This document shows positions 25,190-34,830 of a stretch of 64,000 bases of DNA, one piece after another. The position numbers and the translations under genes are program-made. Positions within the stretch are counted from its first letter, which is position 1. The number at the start of each line of letters is the position of its first letter. The stretch lies in NCBI GenBank assembly GCA_965261015.1, contig CBDHCC010000001.1:1364001-1428000 (forward strand), read 5' to 3'. This stretch comes from CBDHCC01 sp965261015 (GTDB taxonomy: Bacteria > Pseudomonadota > Alphaproteobacteria > Sphingomonadales > Sphingomonadaceae). The notes under the pieces are model-generated. The model saw nothing but the letters and a program-made list of their open reading frames with translations. It was not told the DNA's origin and ran no database searches.

Positions 25190-26658
25190 GCTTTCGCCGC
25201 GCCGCGTTGGCGGCGTTGCTGGCCGGGGCCGCGGCCGTGCCGGCCCACGCCGACACGCTGCGCGATGCGCTGGAGGCGGCCTATCGCAACAACCCGGACC
25301 TGAACGCCGCACGGGCCGACCAGCGCGCGAGCGACGAAGCCGTGCCGATCGCGCGGTCCGCCACCCTGCCGCGAGTCGACCTGACCGGCAGCTACGACGA
25401 GAATCTGGTCCAGGGATCGTCTCGGGCGGGCTCGCCCGCGCGCCAGGCCAGCGCGGGAACCGGGGTGTCCGTGCCGCTCTATTCGGGCGGCGCGCTGCGC
25501 GCCAACACGCAGGCGGCGGAGGCGCGGGTGCGCGCCGGCCGCGCCGACCTGCGCGGAACGGAGTCCGCCTTGTTCAGCCGCGCGGTCGCCGCCTATCTGG
25601 ACGTGCAGCGCGACGAGGCGGTCGTGGGCCTCAACACGGCGAACATCCGGGTTCTGGACGTGAACCTGCGCGCCACGTCGGACCGGTTCGAGATCGGCGA
25701 TCTGACCCGCACCGACGTCGCGCAGAGCGAGGCGCGGCTGGCGCTGGCCCGCGCGCAGCTGGAGACCGCGCAGTCGCAGCTGATCGGCAGTCGCGAACGC
25801 TATGTCCAGATCATCGGCGAGGCGCCCACCGCGCTGGAGCCGCCGCCGCCGCTCCCGGACCTGCCCGCCACGCCGCAGGCCGCGGTCGGCATCGCGCTGG
25901 AGAGCAACCCCGACCTGATCGCGGCGCGGCTGGGGACGGCCGCGGGCCGCGCCGACGCCTATGCCGCGCGCGCCGCCCGCCGCCCGCAGGTCAGCGCCAA
26001 CGTGCAGGGCGGCTATGTCAATTTCCTGGGTTCGCTGTCCAACCCGGCCGCGACGGTGCCGCTCAACCAATCGACGGTGACGGTGCAGGGCGGCCTGTCG
26101 CTCAGTCTGCCGCTGTTCACCGGCGGCCTGAACGCCGCGCAGATCCGCCAAGCCGAAGCGCGCTCCACGGCGGCGGGCGAGCGCGAGATCGCGGCCGAGC
26201 GCGATGTGGTGCAGCAGGTCCGCTCCGCCCACGCCGCGTGGCGGGCCAGCCTGCAGGCGATCGACAGCAACGAGACGGCGGTGGACGCCAACCGCCTGTC
26301 GCTGGAAGGCGTGCGGGCGGAGAACACGGTTGGCAATCGCGACGTGCTGGACATCCTGAACGCCGAGCAGGAGCTGCTGAACAGCCAGGTCGCGTTGGTG
26401 ACCGCCAGGCGCAACGCCTATGTCGCGGGCTTCACCCTGCTGGCCGCGATGGGGCGGGCGGAAGCGGAGGATCTGGGGCTGGACGACGCCTCGCTCTACG
26501 ATCCCACCCGGAACTATGACGCGGTCCGGCGGCGCGTAAACGATTTCGGCACGATCGACCGGCAGGGGCCGGTGTCCACCCGCACGGTTGACACGGCCCC
26601 GCAATCTTCGGATGCACCGTCGATGGAAGAGCCGGTGGTGAGGGATCCGTTGGGGTGA
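25186..26658 (+). CDS. tolC: TolC-family outer membrane efflux channel
   Basis: 490 residues from TTG 25186 overlapping the upstream stop. Signal peptide ends near VPAHAD. The tandem outer-membrane-factor architecture is clear: EAAYRNNPDLNAARADQRAS begins repeat one, IALESNPDLIAARLG begins repeat two, and each has a long helical part. The segment ENTVGNRDVLDILNAEQELL is a family hallmark. It forms the trimeric outer-membrane duct for type I secretion or efflux pumps; no partner transporter is adjacent. Pro/Thr-rich C-terminal tail after about residue 440. Confidence 0.92.
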   Translation: MSFRRAALAALLAGAAAVPAHADTLRDALEAAYRNNPDLNAARADQRASDEAVPIARSATLPRVDLTGSYDENLVQGSSRAGSPARQASAGTGVSVPLYSGGALRANTQAAEARVRAGRADLRGTESALFSRAVAAYLDVQRDEAVVGLNTANIRVLDVNLRATSDRFEIGDLTRTDVAQSEARLALARAQLETAQSQLIGSRERYVQIIGEAPTALEPPPPLPDLPATPQAAVGIALESNPDLIAARLGTAAGRADAYAARAARRPQVSANVQGGYVNFLGSLSNPAATVPLNQSTVTVQGGLSLSLPLFTGGLNAAQIRQAEARSTAAGEREIAAERDVVQQVRSAHAAWRASLQAIDSNETAVDANRLSLEGVRAENTVGNRDVLDILNAEQELLNSQVALVTARRNAYVAGFTLLAAMGRAEAEDLGLDDASLYDPTRNYDAVRRRVNDFGTIDRQGPVSTRTVDTAPQSSDAPSMEEPVVRDPLG

Positions 26659-27035
26659 GCGACATGGCGCCCGATCAGTCGATGGACGACATCCTGGCGT
26701 CGATCAAACGCGTGATGGCGCGCGATCCCCTGCCGTCGGACGCCGCGCCGCCGCGCCGCCGCGCCGAACCGCCGATCGACCCGGACGACGTGCTGGAGCT
26801 GCGCGAGCAGGACCGCGACGCGCTCACCTCGCCCGCGACGGTTCAGGCCAGCCGGGACAAGTTGCAGGCGCTGGACCGCGTCGAGCCCGGTGCCGCCGCG
26901 CCGCACGGCACCACGGTGGAGGCGCTGGTGGCCGAGTTGATGCGTCCGCTCCTGAAGAACTGGCTGGACGAGCATCTGCCGGCGATCGTCGAGACGGCGG
27001 TCGACCGCGAAGTGCGCCGTATCACCCGGGGGTAG
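26655..27035 (+). CDS. DUF2497 / PopZ-like polar protein
   Basis: 126 residues. A short N-terminal helix (QSMDDILASIKRVMARD) and a conserved C-terminal domain (TVEALVAELMRPLLKNWLDEH...IVETAVDREVRRI) are joined by a Pro/Asp-rich linker. That is the layout of PopZ, the polar scaffold that anchors the chromosome in Caulobacter. It is shorter than Caulobacter PopZ, mainly in the linker. The GTG start overlaps the TolC stop, and valS follows. This tolC-DUF2497-valS order is, to my knowledge, common in related alphaproteobacteria. Confidence 0.85.
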   Translation: MSDMAPDQSMDDILASIKRVMARDPLPSDAAPPRRRAEPPIDPDDVLELREQDRDALTSPATVQASRDKLQALDRVEPGAAAPHGTTVEALVAELMRPLLKNWLDEHLPAIVETAVDREVRRITRG

Positions 27036-27126
27036 GGCGCGGCGACTGCCTCTGCGGGCGGACGGACGCGCGTTCGCTCGTCCCTTTGCTCTCCCCATGG
27101 GCGGCAGGGCAGGATATGGCGGCGGC

Positions 27127-29730
27127 ATGAGCGAACTCCCCAAGACCTTCGACCCCGCCGCGATCGAGGCCCGCTGGGCGCATCGGTGGGAAGCGGACGG
27201 CCTGTTCCGGCCGGACCGCGACGGGGCCGAGCCCTTCACCATCGTCAACCCGCCGCCCAACGTCACCGGCGCGCTGCACATCGGCCACGCGCTCGACAAC
27301 ACGCTTCAGGACGTGATCGTCCGCTACGAACGGATGCGGGGCAAGGACGCGCGGTGGGTGGTCGGGACGGACCACGCCGGCATCGCCACCCAGATGGTCG
27401 TCGAGCGCCAGCTGGCCGAGGAAGGGTCGAGCCGATCGCAGCTGGGCCGCGCCGCTTTCAAGGAACGGGTGTGGGCCTGGAAGGAACAGTCCGGCGACAC
27501 GATGGGCCGTCAGCTGCGGCGGCTGGGCTGCTCGATGGACTGGGCGAACGAGCGGTTCACGATGGACGAGGGGATGAGCCGTGCCGTGATCGAAGCCTTC
27601 GTGCGCCTGCACGAAGCCGGCCTGATCTATCGCGACAAGCGGCTGGTGAACTGGGATCCCGCGCTCGGCACCGCGATCAGCGATCTGGAGGTGGAGACGC
27701 GCGAGGTCGCGGGGCAGTTCTGGCACCTGAGCTATCCCCTATCCGACGGCACGGGCGCGGTTTCGGTGGCGACCACCCGGCCCGAGACCCTGCTGGCGGA
27801 CATGGCCGTAGCGGTGCATCCGGACGACGAACGCTACCGGGCTTTGGTGGGCCGCACGGTGCGCCTGCCGATCACCGGGCGGGAAGTCCCGATCGTCGCG
27901 GACGAGCACGCCGACCCGGCGCTGGGCTCCGGCGCGGTGAAGATCACTCCGGGTCACGACTTCAACGACTTCGAGGTCGGAGTTCGCGCCGGGATCGAAG
28001 CGCGTGCCATGCTGAACATGCTCGATGCCCAGGCGCGGGTGGTGCAGACGGCCGACGGGTTGGTGCCTGACGCGCTGCTCGGCCTGGATCGCGACGCCGC
28101 GCGCGCCCGGGTGGTGGAGATTCTGGAGGAGGAGGGCGCGCTGGAGCGGGTGGAGGCGCGCACCGTCCAGCAGCCCGTGGGCGATCGGTCGGGCACGGTG
28201 ATCGAGCCGTGGCTGACCGACCAATGGTATGTCGACGCCGAGAGCCTGGCGGCACCCGCCATGGAGGCGGTGCGCTCCGGCGCGGTGGAGATCGTGCCGA
28301 AGAGCTGGGACAAGACCTTCTTCCACTGGATGGAGAACATCCAGCCCTGGTGCGTGTCGCGGCAGCTGTGGTGGGGGCACCGGATCCCGGCCTGGTTCGA
28401 CGAGAGCGGCACCGCCTTCGTGGCGGGGACGGAAGAGGAGGCGCGAACCCACGCCGGGCCGGACGCGACTTTGACTCGCGACCCCGACGTGCTCGACACC
28501 TGGTTCTCCTCCGCGCTCTGGCCCTTCGCCACGTTGGGCTGGCCCGACGCGCTGCCGGAGGGTCGCACGCCCAACGACCTGCTGATCTCCGGCTTCGACA
28601 TCCTGTTCTTCTGGGACGCGCGCATGATGATGATGGCGGAGCGACTCACGGGGAAACCACCGTTCAAGCGCCTTTACCTGCACGGCCTCGTCCGCGCCGC
28701 GGACGGGCAGAAGATGTCGAAGTCAAAGGGCAACGCGGTCGATCCGATCGGGCTGATCGACCGCTACGGTGCCGACGCGCTGCGCTTCTTCATGACAGCC
28801 ATGGAAAGCCAGGGCCGCGACGTGAAAATGGACGAGGCGCGGCTGCAGGGTTATCGCAACTTCGCCACCAAGATGTGGAACGCCGCCCGGTTCCTGCAGG
28901 CGAATGGCGTCACCGGCGGCGCGCAGCCGCTGCCGCCCGGGGGAGTCAAGCCGGTGAACCGCTGGATCCTGGCGGAAGCGGCGGAGGCGGTGCACGCGAC
29001 CGAGCTGGCGCTCGCCGACCTGCGTTTCGACGCGGCGGCGGACGCGGTATACCATTTCGCCTGGGATCGTTTTTGCGACTGGTATCTGGAACTGATCAAG
29101 GGCGAGGTCGACGCGGAGACGAAGGAAGTCGCCGGCTGGACCTTCGACTGCATCCTCAAGATGTTGCATCCGATCATGCCCTTCGTGACTGAGGAACTGT
29201 GGGCGTTGACGGGCACGCGCGCCGCGCCGCTGATCGTGAGCGACTGGCCCCGAGTGGACGCGCGCGCGATCGACGCGGATGCCCAGCGGGAGGTCTCCGA
29301 CCTGATCGAGCTGGTGCGGGAGGTGCGGGGCGCGCGGGCGTCCTTGGGCATTCCGCCGGGCGCGAAGATGGCGCTGCATGGGTCGCGGGCCGATCGCTGG
29401 CGGCCGCTCGCCGGCGCGCTGGAGCGCGTGGCCAGGATCGACGCGCTGTCGACGGAGGCTGTCGCCGGACCGGCCGCGCAGCTGGTGGTCGGTGGCGACA
29501 GCTACGCCCTGCCGCTCGCCGGGGTCATCGATCTGGACGCGGAGCGCGCGCGGCTGACCAAGGCCGTGGAGGCGGCGGGCAAGGAGCGCGACGCGCTCGC
29601 CAAGCGGCTGGACAATGCCAGTTTCGTGGAGCGGGCGAAGCCGGAGGCGGTCGCGAAGGCGCGGGCCGACCATGCGGAGCGGGCCGCCGAGGCGGACGAG
29701 CTGGTGGCTGCGCTGGCGCGGCTGGGGTGA
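27127..29730 (+). CDS. valS: Valyl-tRNA synthetase
   Basis: 867 residues. Class I synthetase that charges tRNA-Val. PPNVTGALHIGHAL (HIGH motif, near residue 50), the CP1 editing domain, KMSKSKGN (near 528), the anticodon-binding domain and a C-terminal coiled-coil arm (AGKERDALAKRLDNASFV) are all present. The ATG at MSELPKTFDPAAIEARW is the family start; ten in-frame codons upstream are not used. queE begins four bases after the stop. Confidence 0.96.
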   Translation: MSELPKTFDPAAIEARWAHRWEADGLFRPDRDGAEPFTIVNPPPNVTGALHIGHALDNTLQDVIVRYERMRGKDARWVVGTDHAGIATQMVVERQLAEEGSSRSQLGRAAFKERVWAWKEQSGDTMGRQLRRLGCSMDWANERFTMDEGMSRAVIEAFVRLHEAGLIYRDKRLVNWDPALGTAISDLEVETREVAGQFWHLSYPLSDGTGAVSVATTRPETLLADMAVAVHPDDERYRALVGRTVRLPITGREVPIVADEHADPALGSGAVKITPGHDFNDFEVGVRAGIEARAMLNMLDAQARVVQTADGLVPDALLGLDRDAARARVVEILEEEGALERVEARTVQQPVGDRSGTVIEPWLTDQWYVDAESLAAPAMEAVRSGAVEIVPKSWDKTFFHWMENIQPWCVSRQLWWGHRIPAWFDESGTAFVAGTEEEARTHAGPDATLTRDPDVLDTWFSSALWPFATLGWPDALPEGRTPNDLLISGFDILFFWDARMMMMAERLTGKPPFKRLYLHGLVRAADGQKMSKSKGNAVDPIGLIDRYGADALRFFMTAMESQGRDVKMDEARLQGYRNFATKMWNAARFLQANGVTGGAQPLPPGGVKPVNRWILAEAAEAVHATELALADLRFDAAADAVYHFAWDRFCDWYLELIKGEVDAETKEVAGWTFDCILKMLHPIMPFVTEELWALTGTRAAPLIVSDWPRVDARAIDADAQREVSDLIELVREVRGARASLGIPPGAKMALHGSRADRWRPLAGALERVARIDALSTEAVAGPAAQLVVGGDSYALPLAGVIDLDAERARLTKAVEAAGKERDALAKRLDNASFVERAKPEAVAKARADHAERAAEADELVAALARLG

Positions 29731-29734
29731 CGCC

Positions 29735-30478
29735 ATGCTGATCGACCTGGCCACAACGGCGCCGGGCGAACCGGAAATCTTCGCGTCAATCCAGGGCGAA
29801 GGGGCGTCGGCCGGCGAGCCCTGCGTCTTCGTGCGCCTCAGCCGCTGCAATCTCGCCTGCCGCTGGTGCGACACCCCCTACACCTGGAACTTCGTCGGAA
29901 CGGACTTCGCGCACGACGACGGCGTGCGGTGGCCGCGCGAGGCGAACAGGGTGCGCCTGCCCGTTGAGGAGGTCGTCGAACGCATCCTGCGCCTCACCCC
30001 GGACCGGCTGGTGGTGACCGGCGGCGAGCCCCTGTTGCAACCGGCACCGCTCGCCCGATTGCTGACCCGGCTGCGGGCGGCGCGACCGCGCCTGTTCGTG
30101 GAGGTGGAGACGAATGGGACGCGCGCCCTGACCCCCGCGCTGCACCCGCTGGTGGATCAGATGAACGTGTCCCCCAAGCTGGCGCACAGCGGCAACGGAC
30201 CGCGCCGGATCGCGCCCGCGGCACTGGCCAAGCTGGCCGCCGACCCGCGCGCCTGGTTCAAGTTCGTCGTGGCTCGGCGCGAGGACGCAGCCGAGGTGGC
30301 GCATCTGATCGCGGATCACGGCTTGCCAGCCGATCGTGTGTTGCTGATGGCGGAAGGGCGCACCTCGCCCGCGCTGCGGTCGCGCGAGGCGTGGCTGCGC
30401 CCCCTGTGCGATCGGAACGGGTGGCGCTTCACCGACCGCGAACACATCCACCGCTGGGGCGACCGGCGCGGCGTGTGA
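29735..30478 (+). CDS. queE: 7-carboxy-7-deazaguanine synthase
   Basis: 247 residues. Radical SAM enzyme that contracts 6-carboxytetrahydropterin to 7-carboxy-7-deazaguanine in queuosine synthesis. The [4Fe-4S] site C38-x3-C42-x2-C45 (CNLACRWC), FASIQGEGASAGEP, the glycine motif VVTGGEPLLQ and VEVETNGTRAL are all clear. It follows valS by four bases, so the two tRNA-related genes are probably co-transcribed. No other queuosine gene is nearby. Confidence 0.93.
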   Translation: MLIDLATTAPGEPEIFASIQGEGASAGEPCVFVRLSRCNLACRWCDTPYTWNFVGTDFAHDDGVRWPREANRVRLPVEEVVERILRLTPDRLVVTGGEPLLQPAPLARLLTRLRAARPRLFVEVETNGTRALTPALHPLVDQMNVSPKLAHSGNGPRRIAPAALAKLAADPRAWFKFVVARREDAAEVAHLIADHGLPADRVLLMAEGRTSPALRSREAWLRPLCDRNGWRFTDREHIHRWGDRRGV

Positions 30479-30496
30479 CCCGCCGCCGCGCTCCCA

Positions 30497-31381
30497 TCAG
30501 GCGACGCGCGGCACCGCGACCAGCACCGCCTCGGGCTCGCAGCGGATGGTGACCGGGGTGCGGGCCAGGACCTCGCCGTCGACCGAGATCGGGAGCGGCG
30601 GGCGAGTGGTCAGCTGCCCGGTGCGGAAGTGGAAGTCGCGCTCCTTTTCGTGGCGCGAGTCGATCCGCAGCGCCGCCAGGAACCAGTTCGCCACCAGCCG
30701 CGAGCGGCCGACGCCCAGCACCGCCTGCACCGTGACCAAACCGTCGTCCAACCGCGCGGCCTCGACGACCTCCGTCCCGCCCAGGAAGGCACCGTTGGCG
30801 ATCCGCACCTCGACCACGCGCAGGCGGTGGCAGGTCCCGTCAACCTCCAGCTCCATGCGGAACGGGCGAAAGCGCGCGGCCTTCCACACGCCCCACAGGA
30901 CATAGCCGACCCGGCCCAGCACGCGCTTCAGCCCGTCCGGCACGGTCTGCGCGATCTTGGGCTGGATGCCGAGCGCGGCGCAGCCCGCGATACAATGCTC
31001 CCCCAGAAAGCCCAGATCGACCCTCCGCCGCTCGTCGCCCAGCGCGACCGCCAGCGCGCCCTCAAGGTCGAGCGGCAGGTTCAGCGCGCGCGCGAAACTG
31101 TTGGCCGTGCCCAGCGGCAGCACACCCAGCGCGGTGTCCGACCCGATCAGGTGGTGCACGGTGGACGAGATCGTGCCGTCGCCGCCGCCCAGGATCAGGA
31201 GGTCCGGTTCCGCCGCGACGGCTTGGGCCACCGTGCGGTCGAGCGTGTCCGGATCCGTTACCGGATGGGCGTCGACTGTCGCGCCAGTCTCCCGACACAC
31301 GGTCACGGCCCGCTCGAAACTGGCCTCGCCGCTGCGCGAATGGGTGTTGACGATCAGTGCGATGGTGCGCGGTGCGGTCAC
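30497..31381 (-). CDS. Diacylglycerol/lipid kinase family protein
   Basis: 294 residues from GTG 31381. The DAGK catalytic core shows IALIVNTHSRSG, the nucleotide-binding GGGDGT (residues 65-70) and PLGTANSFAR. The C-terminal beta domain has the substrate-side VDLGFLGEHC and VDGEV motifs of the YegS/BmrU type. It phosphorylates a lipid alcohol such as diacylglycerol or phosphatidylglycerol, or possibly sphingoid bases if this is a sphingolipid maker. The 3' end faces queE and the 5' end faces hemB. Confidence 0.87.
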   Translation of the reverse strand: MTAPRTIALIVNTHSRSGEASFERAVTVCRETGATVDAHPVTDPDTLDRTVAQAVAAEPDLLILGGGDGTISSTVHHLIGSDTALGVLPLGTANSFARALNLPLDLEGALAVALGDERRRVDLGFLGEHCIAGCAALGIQPKIAQTVPDGLKRVLGRVGYVLWGVWKAARFRPFRMELEVDGTCHRLRVVEVRIANGAFLGGTEVVEAARLDDGLVTVQAVLGVGRSRLVANWFLAALRIDSRHEKERDFHFRTGQLTTRPPLPISVDGEVLARTPVTIRCEPEAVLVAVPRVA

Positions 31382-31431
31382 GACGGGCCTTCCGATTGGC
31401 GCGGCTTGGCCGAGGGGGTAGAGGCCGATGG

Positions 31432-32436
31432 ATGAACGCTCGCTATCCGGCGCTCCGGCTGCGCCGCACCCGCCTGACCGCCTGGAGCCGGTCGCTGCAT
31501 CGCGAACACCGGCTGTCGCCCGCCGACCTGATCTGGCCTCTGTTCGTGCAAGAGGGCCGCGACACGGAAGAGCCGGTCGCCGCCCTGCCGGGCGTGGTTC
31601 GTCGCACGGTCGACCGGGTGGTCGACGCCGCGCGGCGGGCGGAGGCCGCGGGCATCCCGGCGATCGCGCTGTTCCCCAACACGCCGGGCGAGCGGCGCGA
31701 TCCGCTGGGCAGCGAGGCCCACAATCCCGACAATCTCGTCTGTCGCGCCACCAGGGCGGTAAAGGACGCGGGCGTCGGCGTCGGCATTCTGACGGACGTG
31801 GCGCTCGATCCCTATACCGATCATGGGCACGACGGCGTGCTGGACGTGGCGGGTCGGGTGGCGAACGACGCCAGCGTGGAACGGCTGGTCGCGCAGGCGC
31901 TCAACCAGGCGCGGGCCGGCGCGGATATCGTGGCCCCGTCCGACATGATGGACGGCCGGGTGGGCGCGATCCGCGCCGCCCTGGAAGAGGGCGGCTTCCC
32001 GGACGTCCAGATCATGAGCTACGCCGCCAAATACGCCAGCGCCTTTTACGGCCCGTTCCGCTCGGCCGTGGGATCCGGCGGCCGGCTGGTCGGCGACAAG
32101 CGGCATTATCAGATGGATCCCGGCAACGCCGCCGAGGCGCTCCGCGAGGTGGCGCTGGACCTGGACGAGGGGGCGGACAGCGTGATGGTCAAGCCCGGCC
32201 TCCCCTATCTCGACATCGTGCGCGCGGTGTCGGAGCGCTTCGCCGTCCCGGTCTTCGTCTATCAGGTGTCCGGCGAATATGCGATGCTGGAAGCGGCGGC
32301 GGCGGCCGGCGTGGCCGATCGGCGCGCCATGGTGCTGGAAAGCCTGCTCGCCTTTCGACGGGCCGGGGCCACGGGCGTGCTGAGCTACCACGCGCTGGAC
32401 GCGGCGCGTTGGTTGGCCGAGGGTGGCGGCGACTAG
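31432..32436 (+). CDS. hemB: Porphobilinogen synthase (delta-aminolevulinate dehydratase)
   Basis: 334 residues. Condenses two 5-aminolevulinate into porphobilinogen in heme synthesis. The Schiff-base lysines lie in SYAAKYAS (about 199) and SVMVKPG (about 253). The cysteine zinc site of other bacteria is replaced by aspartates (DVALDPYTDHGHDG), as in magnesium-dependent alphaproteobacterial HemB. The stop shares the palindrome CTAG with the stop of the convergent lipoprotein gene. Confidence 0.95.
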   Translation: MNARYPALRLRRTRLTAWSRSLHREHRLSPADLIWPLFVQEGRDTEEPVAALPGVVRRTVDRVVDAARRAEAAGIPAIALFPNTPGERRDPLGSEAHNPDNLVCRATRAVKDAGVGVGILTDVALDPYTDHGHDGVLDVAGRVANDASVERLVAQALNQARAGADIVAPSDMMDGRVGAIRAALEEGGFPDVQIMSYAAKYASAFYGPFRSAVGSGGRLVGDKRHYQMDPGNAAEALREVALDLDEGADSVMVKPGLPYLDIVRAVSERFAVPVFVYQVSGEYAMLEAAAAAGVADRRAMVLESLLAFRRAGATGVLSYHALDAARWLAEGGGD

Positions 32437-32936
32437 CGGAGCGAGCGGCGCACCGCGTTCAGCCGATCGACCTGGGCGGACACGGTGGCGGCGACGCGCG
32501 CCCGGCTGGCGATCGTGCCCGACAGTCCCGGGGTGCCCGGTTCGCGCGCCGCGAGTTCGCGCAGTGCGGCGACCCGCGAGTCCAGGTCGGCCAGCGCTTC
32601 CACGCTCGGCACCCGCGCGCTCTCCGCGCGACTGAGCGCCTGCTGCGCGACCAGCCATCCTTCGCTGTCGCGACGTCCGGCCGACCGAGCCAGCCGCTCC
32701 GCCACCGTCATCGCAGCCGCGAAGGCGCGTTGCCCGCCGGTGGCCCGGCGCTCGAGAGCGTCCATCTCCGCCCGCTGGGTCGCCGTGGCGGGCGCGCCGG
32801 CGGTGCTGGTGTCGGGCAGGGGAGCGAGCGGCGACGTGCTCTCGACCGCTCGGGGTGCGAGCGAAGGATAGTCCGCCAGCGACGGGGCGCACCCGGCGAC
32901 CGTGGTGAGGGGGACGGCGAGGAGCAGGCGACGCAT
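32433..32936 (-). CDS. Hypothetical lipoprotein
   Basis: 167 residues. The N terminus MRRLLLAVPLTTVAGC is a lipoprotein signal with lipobox VAGC (Cys16). The mature part is Ala/Arg-rich and mostly helical, with possible coiled coil (MDALERRATGGQRAFAAAM, DLDSRVAALRELA). No family is recognised. It overlaps the convergent hemB gene by four bases at the shared CTAG. Confidence 0.75.
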   Translation of the reverse strand: MRRLLLAVPLTTVAGCAPSLADYPSLAPRAVESTSPLAPLPDTSTAGAPATATQRAEMDALERRATGGQRAFAAAMTVAERLARSAGRRDSEGWLVAQQALSRAESARVPSVEALADLDSRVAALRELAAREPGTPGLSGTIASRARVAATVSAQVDRLNAVRRSLR

Positions 32937-33032
32937 CGTGCCCGGCTACTCCCCGATCGGCCGGACGGCAACGACGGGCAACCACCGGCCTTGCATCCGC
33001 GCAAAGCCCCGCCTATCCGAACCCCCGTCGGC

Positions 33033-33109
33033 GCGCCCGTAGCTCAGCTGGATAGAGCACCAGACTACGAATCTGGGGGCCGGAGGTTCGAATCCTTCCG
33101 GGCGCACCA
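33033..33109 (+). tRNA. tRNA-Arg (ACG)
   Basis: 77 bases with acceptor GCGCCCG/CGGGCGC, discriminator A and encoded CCA. The D arm begins AGCTCAGCTGGAT, the anticodon loop CTACGAA gives ACG, and the T arm is GGAGGTTCGAATCCTTC. ACG would be modified to ICG and read CGU/CGC/CGA. Confidence 0.96.
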
Positions 33110-33114
33110 ACTTT

Positions 33115-33741
33115 CTAGGCGGTCGCGGCCATCCCCTGCCGCTCCAGCGCGGTGCGGACTCCCTCGTCGCCGTCCATCCGCTCACGGAAGCGCTTGAGAG
33201 CCGGGGTGTCTTCGATCGAGATCGGCGTCTGGCCGATCCAGCGGGTGAGCACGTAGAGATACGCGTCCGCGAAGGTCCGTTCGCCGAGCAACCACTCGCC
33301 GCCATTGTCGGTCAGTTGCCCGTCGAGAAACCGATAATGGCCGCTGAGCTTTTCGTAGGTCTTTTCCTGGACAGCTATTTGGCAGTCCTCAACGTCGGCG
33401 AACCGGCCGGGCGAGAAGTGCGGGCCGTAGTCCGCGTGCACTTCCGACGTCATGTACGAAAGCGACTCCGCCTCCTTGCGGCCAAGGGCGGTGTCGCGCG
33501 CGTAGCGGTCCGACCCGAACTGTGCGCCCAGCCACGCCAGGATGGCCGTCGCTTCGGTCAGCACGTCGCCGTCGTCGAAGCGCAGGGCCGGCACCTTCCC
33601 GTGCGGGTTGATGGCGAGATACTCGTCCGACCGCTGGTCGCCGTGAGCCATGTTGTGGATCGTGACGGGCGCGTCCAGCCATGCGGCCGCGATATTCGGG
33701 GCCAGGGCGCAGGTTCCAGGCATCGTGTAGAGGGTCGGCAT
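33115..33741 (-). CDS. Glutathione S-transferase family protein
   Basis: 208 residues from ATG 33741. The thioredoxin-like N domain begins MPTLYTMPGTCALAPNIAA and includes INPHGKVPALRFDDGDVLTEATAIL, with the cis-Pro and E-S/T-like glutathione contact. The helical C domain has WLLGERTFADAYLYVL, the N-capping motif region of beta-type GSTs. It conjugates or uses glutathione in detoxification or a specific catabolic step. It ends 5 bases from tRNA-Arg and is divergent from the flavin monooxygenase gene. Confidence 0.9.
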   Translation of the reverse strand: MPTLYTMPGTCALAPNIAAAWLDAPVTIHNMAHGDQRSDEYLAINPHGKVPALRFDDGDVLTEATAILAWLGAQFGSDRYARDTALGRKEAESLSYMTSEVHADYGPHFSPGRFADVEDCQIAVQEKTYEKLSGHYRFLDGQLTDNGGEWLLGERTFADAYLYVLTRWIGQTPISIEDTPALKRFRERMDGDEGVRTALERQGMAATA

Positions 33742-33827
33742 CGCTGTTCTCCCGTTGGATGGGGGAAGGGCGGGCGCGGCGGTTGGTTCCGCTTGTGCGG
33801 CCCCGCCGCCGCCTCCATCTTGCGGCC

Positions 33828-34829
33828 ATGACACAGTTCTCGATCCTCGACCTCGCCCGCGTCCGCGACGGCGAAGGACCCGCCGAAGCCCTGGCGGAAT
33901 GCCGTGACCAGGCGATGCTCGCCGAAGAGCTGGGCTTCCACCGCTATTGGATCGCCGAGCATCATGGGATGGAGGGCGTGGCGAGCGCGGCGACCGCCGT
34001 GGTGCTCGCCCATATCGGGGCCGCGACGTCCACCATCCGCATCGGCGCGGGCGGCATCATGCTGCCGAACCACGCGCCGCTGGTGGTGGCCGAGCAGTTC
34101 GGCACCCTGCACGCGCTTTATGGCGACCGGATCGATCTTGGCCTGGGCCGCGCGCCGGGGTCCGACGGGCGCACGGCGCAAGCGCTACGGCGCGATCTGA
34201 ACGGTCCGGACCGGATGCCGTCCGATGTGCTGGAGCTGCAGAGCCTGCTGGCCGGCGACGGGCGGACAGGGGTCATCGCCGTGCCCGGCGCGGGGTCGAA
34301 GGTGCCGCTCTGGATCCTGGGATCCAGCCTCTACGGCGCGCGGCTGGCGGCGCTGCTGGGCCTCCCCTACGCCTTTGCCTCTCATTTCGCGCCGGCCGCG
34401 CTGCACGAGGCGCTGGCGCTCTATCGCGCCGAGTTCCGGCCGTCTGCGCAGCTGGACCGCCCCTATGCCGCGGCGGCGTTCAACGTGTGGGCGGCCGACA
34501 CGACGGCGGAGGCGGTCCGGCTGGCCTCGTCCGTCGAACAGTCCTTCGTGCAGCTGGCGACCGGCCGGCCCGGCAAGCTATTGCCGCCGGTGGACGGCTA
34601 TCGCGACAGTCTGCCTCAGGGCGCGCAGGCGCTGCTCGCCCGGGCGCTCACCTGTTCGGTGGCCGGTACGCCGTCGCAGGTGCGCGACGCCCTGGCCGCC
34701 TTTGTCGAGGACACCCGCGTGGAGGAGGTCATCGTGTCGACGGCGATCTTCGACACCGCGGCTCAGGCCCGCTCCCTTCGCCTGACGGCGTCCGCCGTCG
34801 CGGATCTCGGCCTGCGCCAAGCCGCATGA
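33828..34829 (+). CDS. LLM-class flavin-dependent oxidoreductase (luciferase-like)
   Basis: 333 residues. Bacterial-luciferase fold of the single-chain YhbW/MsnO8 subgroup: FSILDLARVRDGEGPAEAL, FHRYWIAEHHGMEGVA, IRIGAGGIMLPNHAP and IDLGLGRAPGSD. It should use reduced flavin and O2 on an unknown substrate. One base separates its stop from the GTG of the ferredoxin-reductase gene, so that reductase may belong to the same process, although luciferase-like enzymes usually depend on a flavin reductase. Confidence 0.87.
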   Translation: MTQFSILDLARVRDGEGPAEALAECRDQAMLAEELGFHRYWIAEHHGMEGVASAATAVVLAHIGAATSTIRIGAGGIMLPNHAPLVVAEQFGTLHALYGDRIDLGLGRAPGSDGRTAQALRRDLNGPDRMPSDVLELQSLLAGDGRTGVIAVPGAGSKVPLWILGSSLYGARLAALLGLPYAFASHFAPAALHEALALYRAEFRPSAQLDRPYAAAAFNVWAADTTAEAVRLASSVEQSFVQLATGRPGKLLPPVDGYRDSLPQGAQALLARALTCSVAGTPSQVRDALAAFVEDTRVEEVIVSTAIFDTAAQARSLRLTASAVADLGLRQAA

Positions 34830-34830
34830 G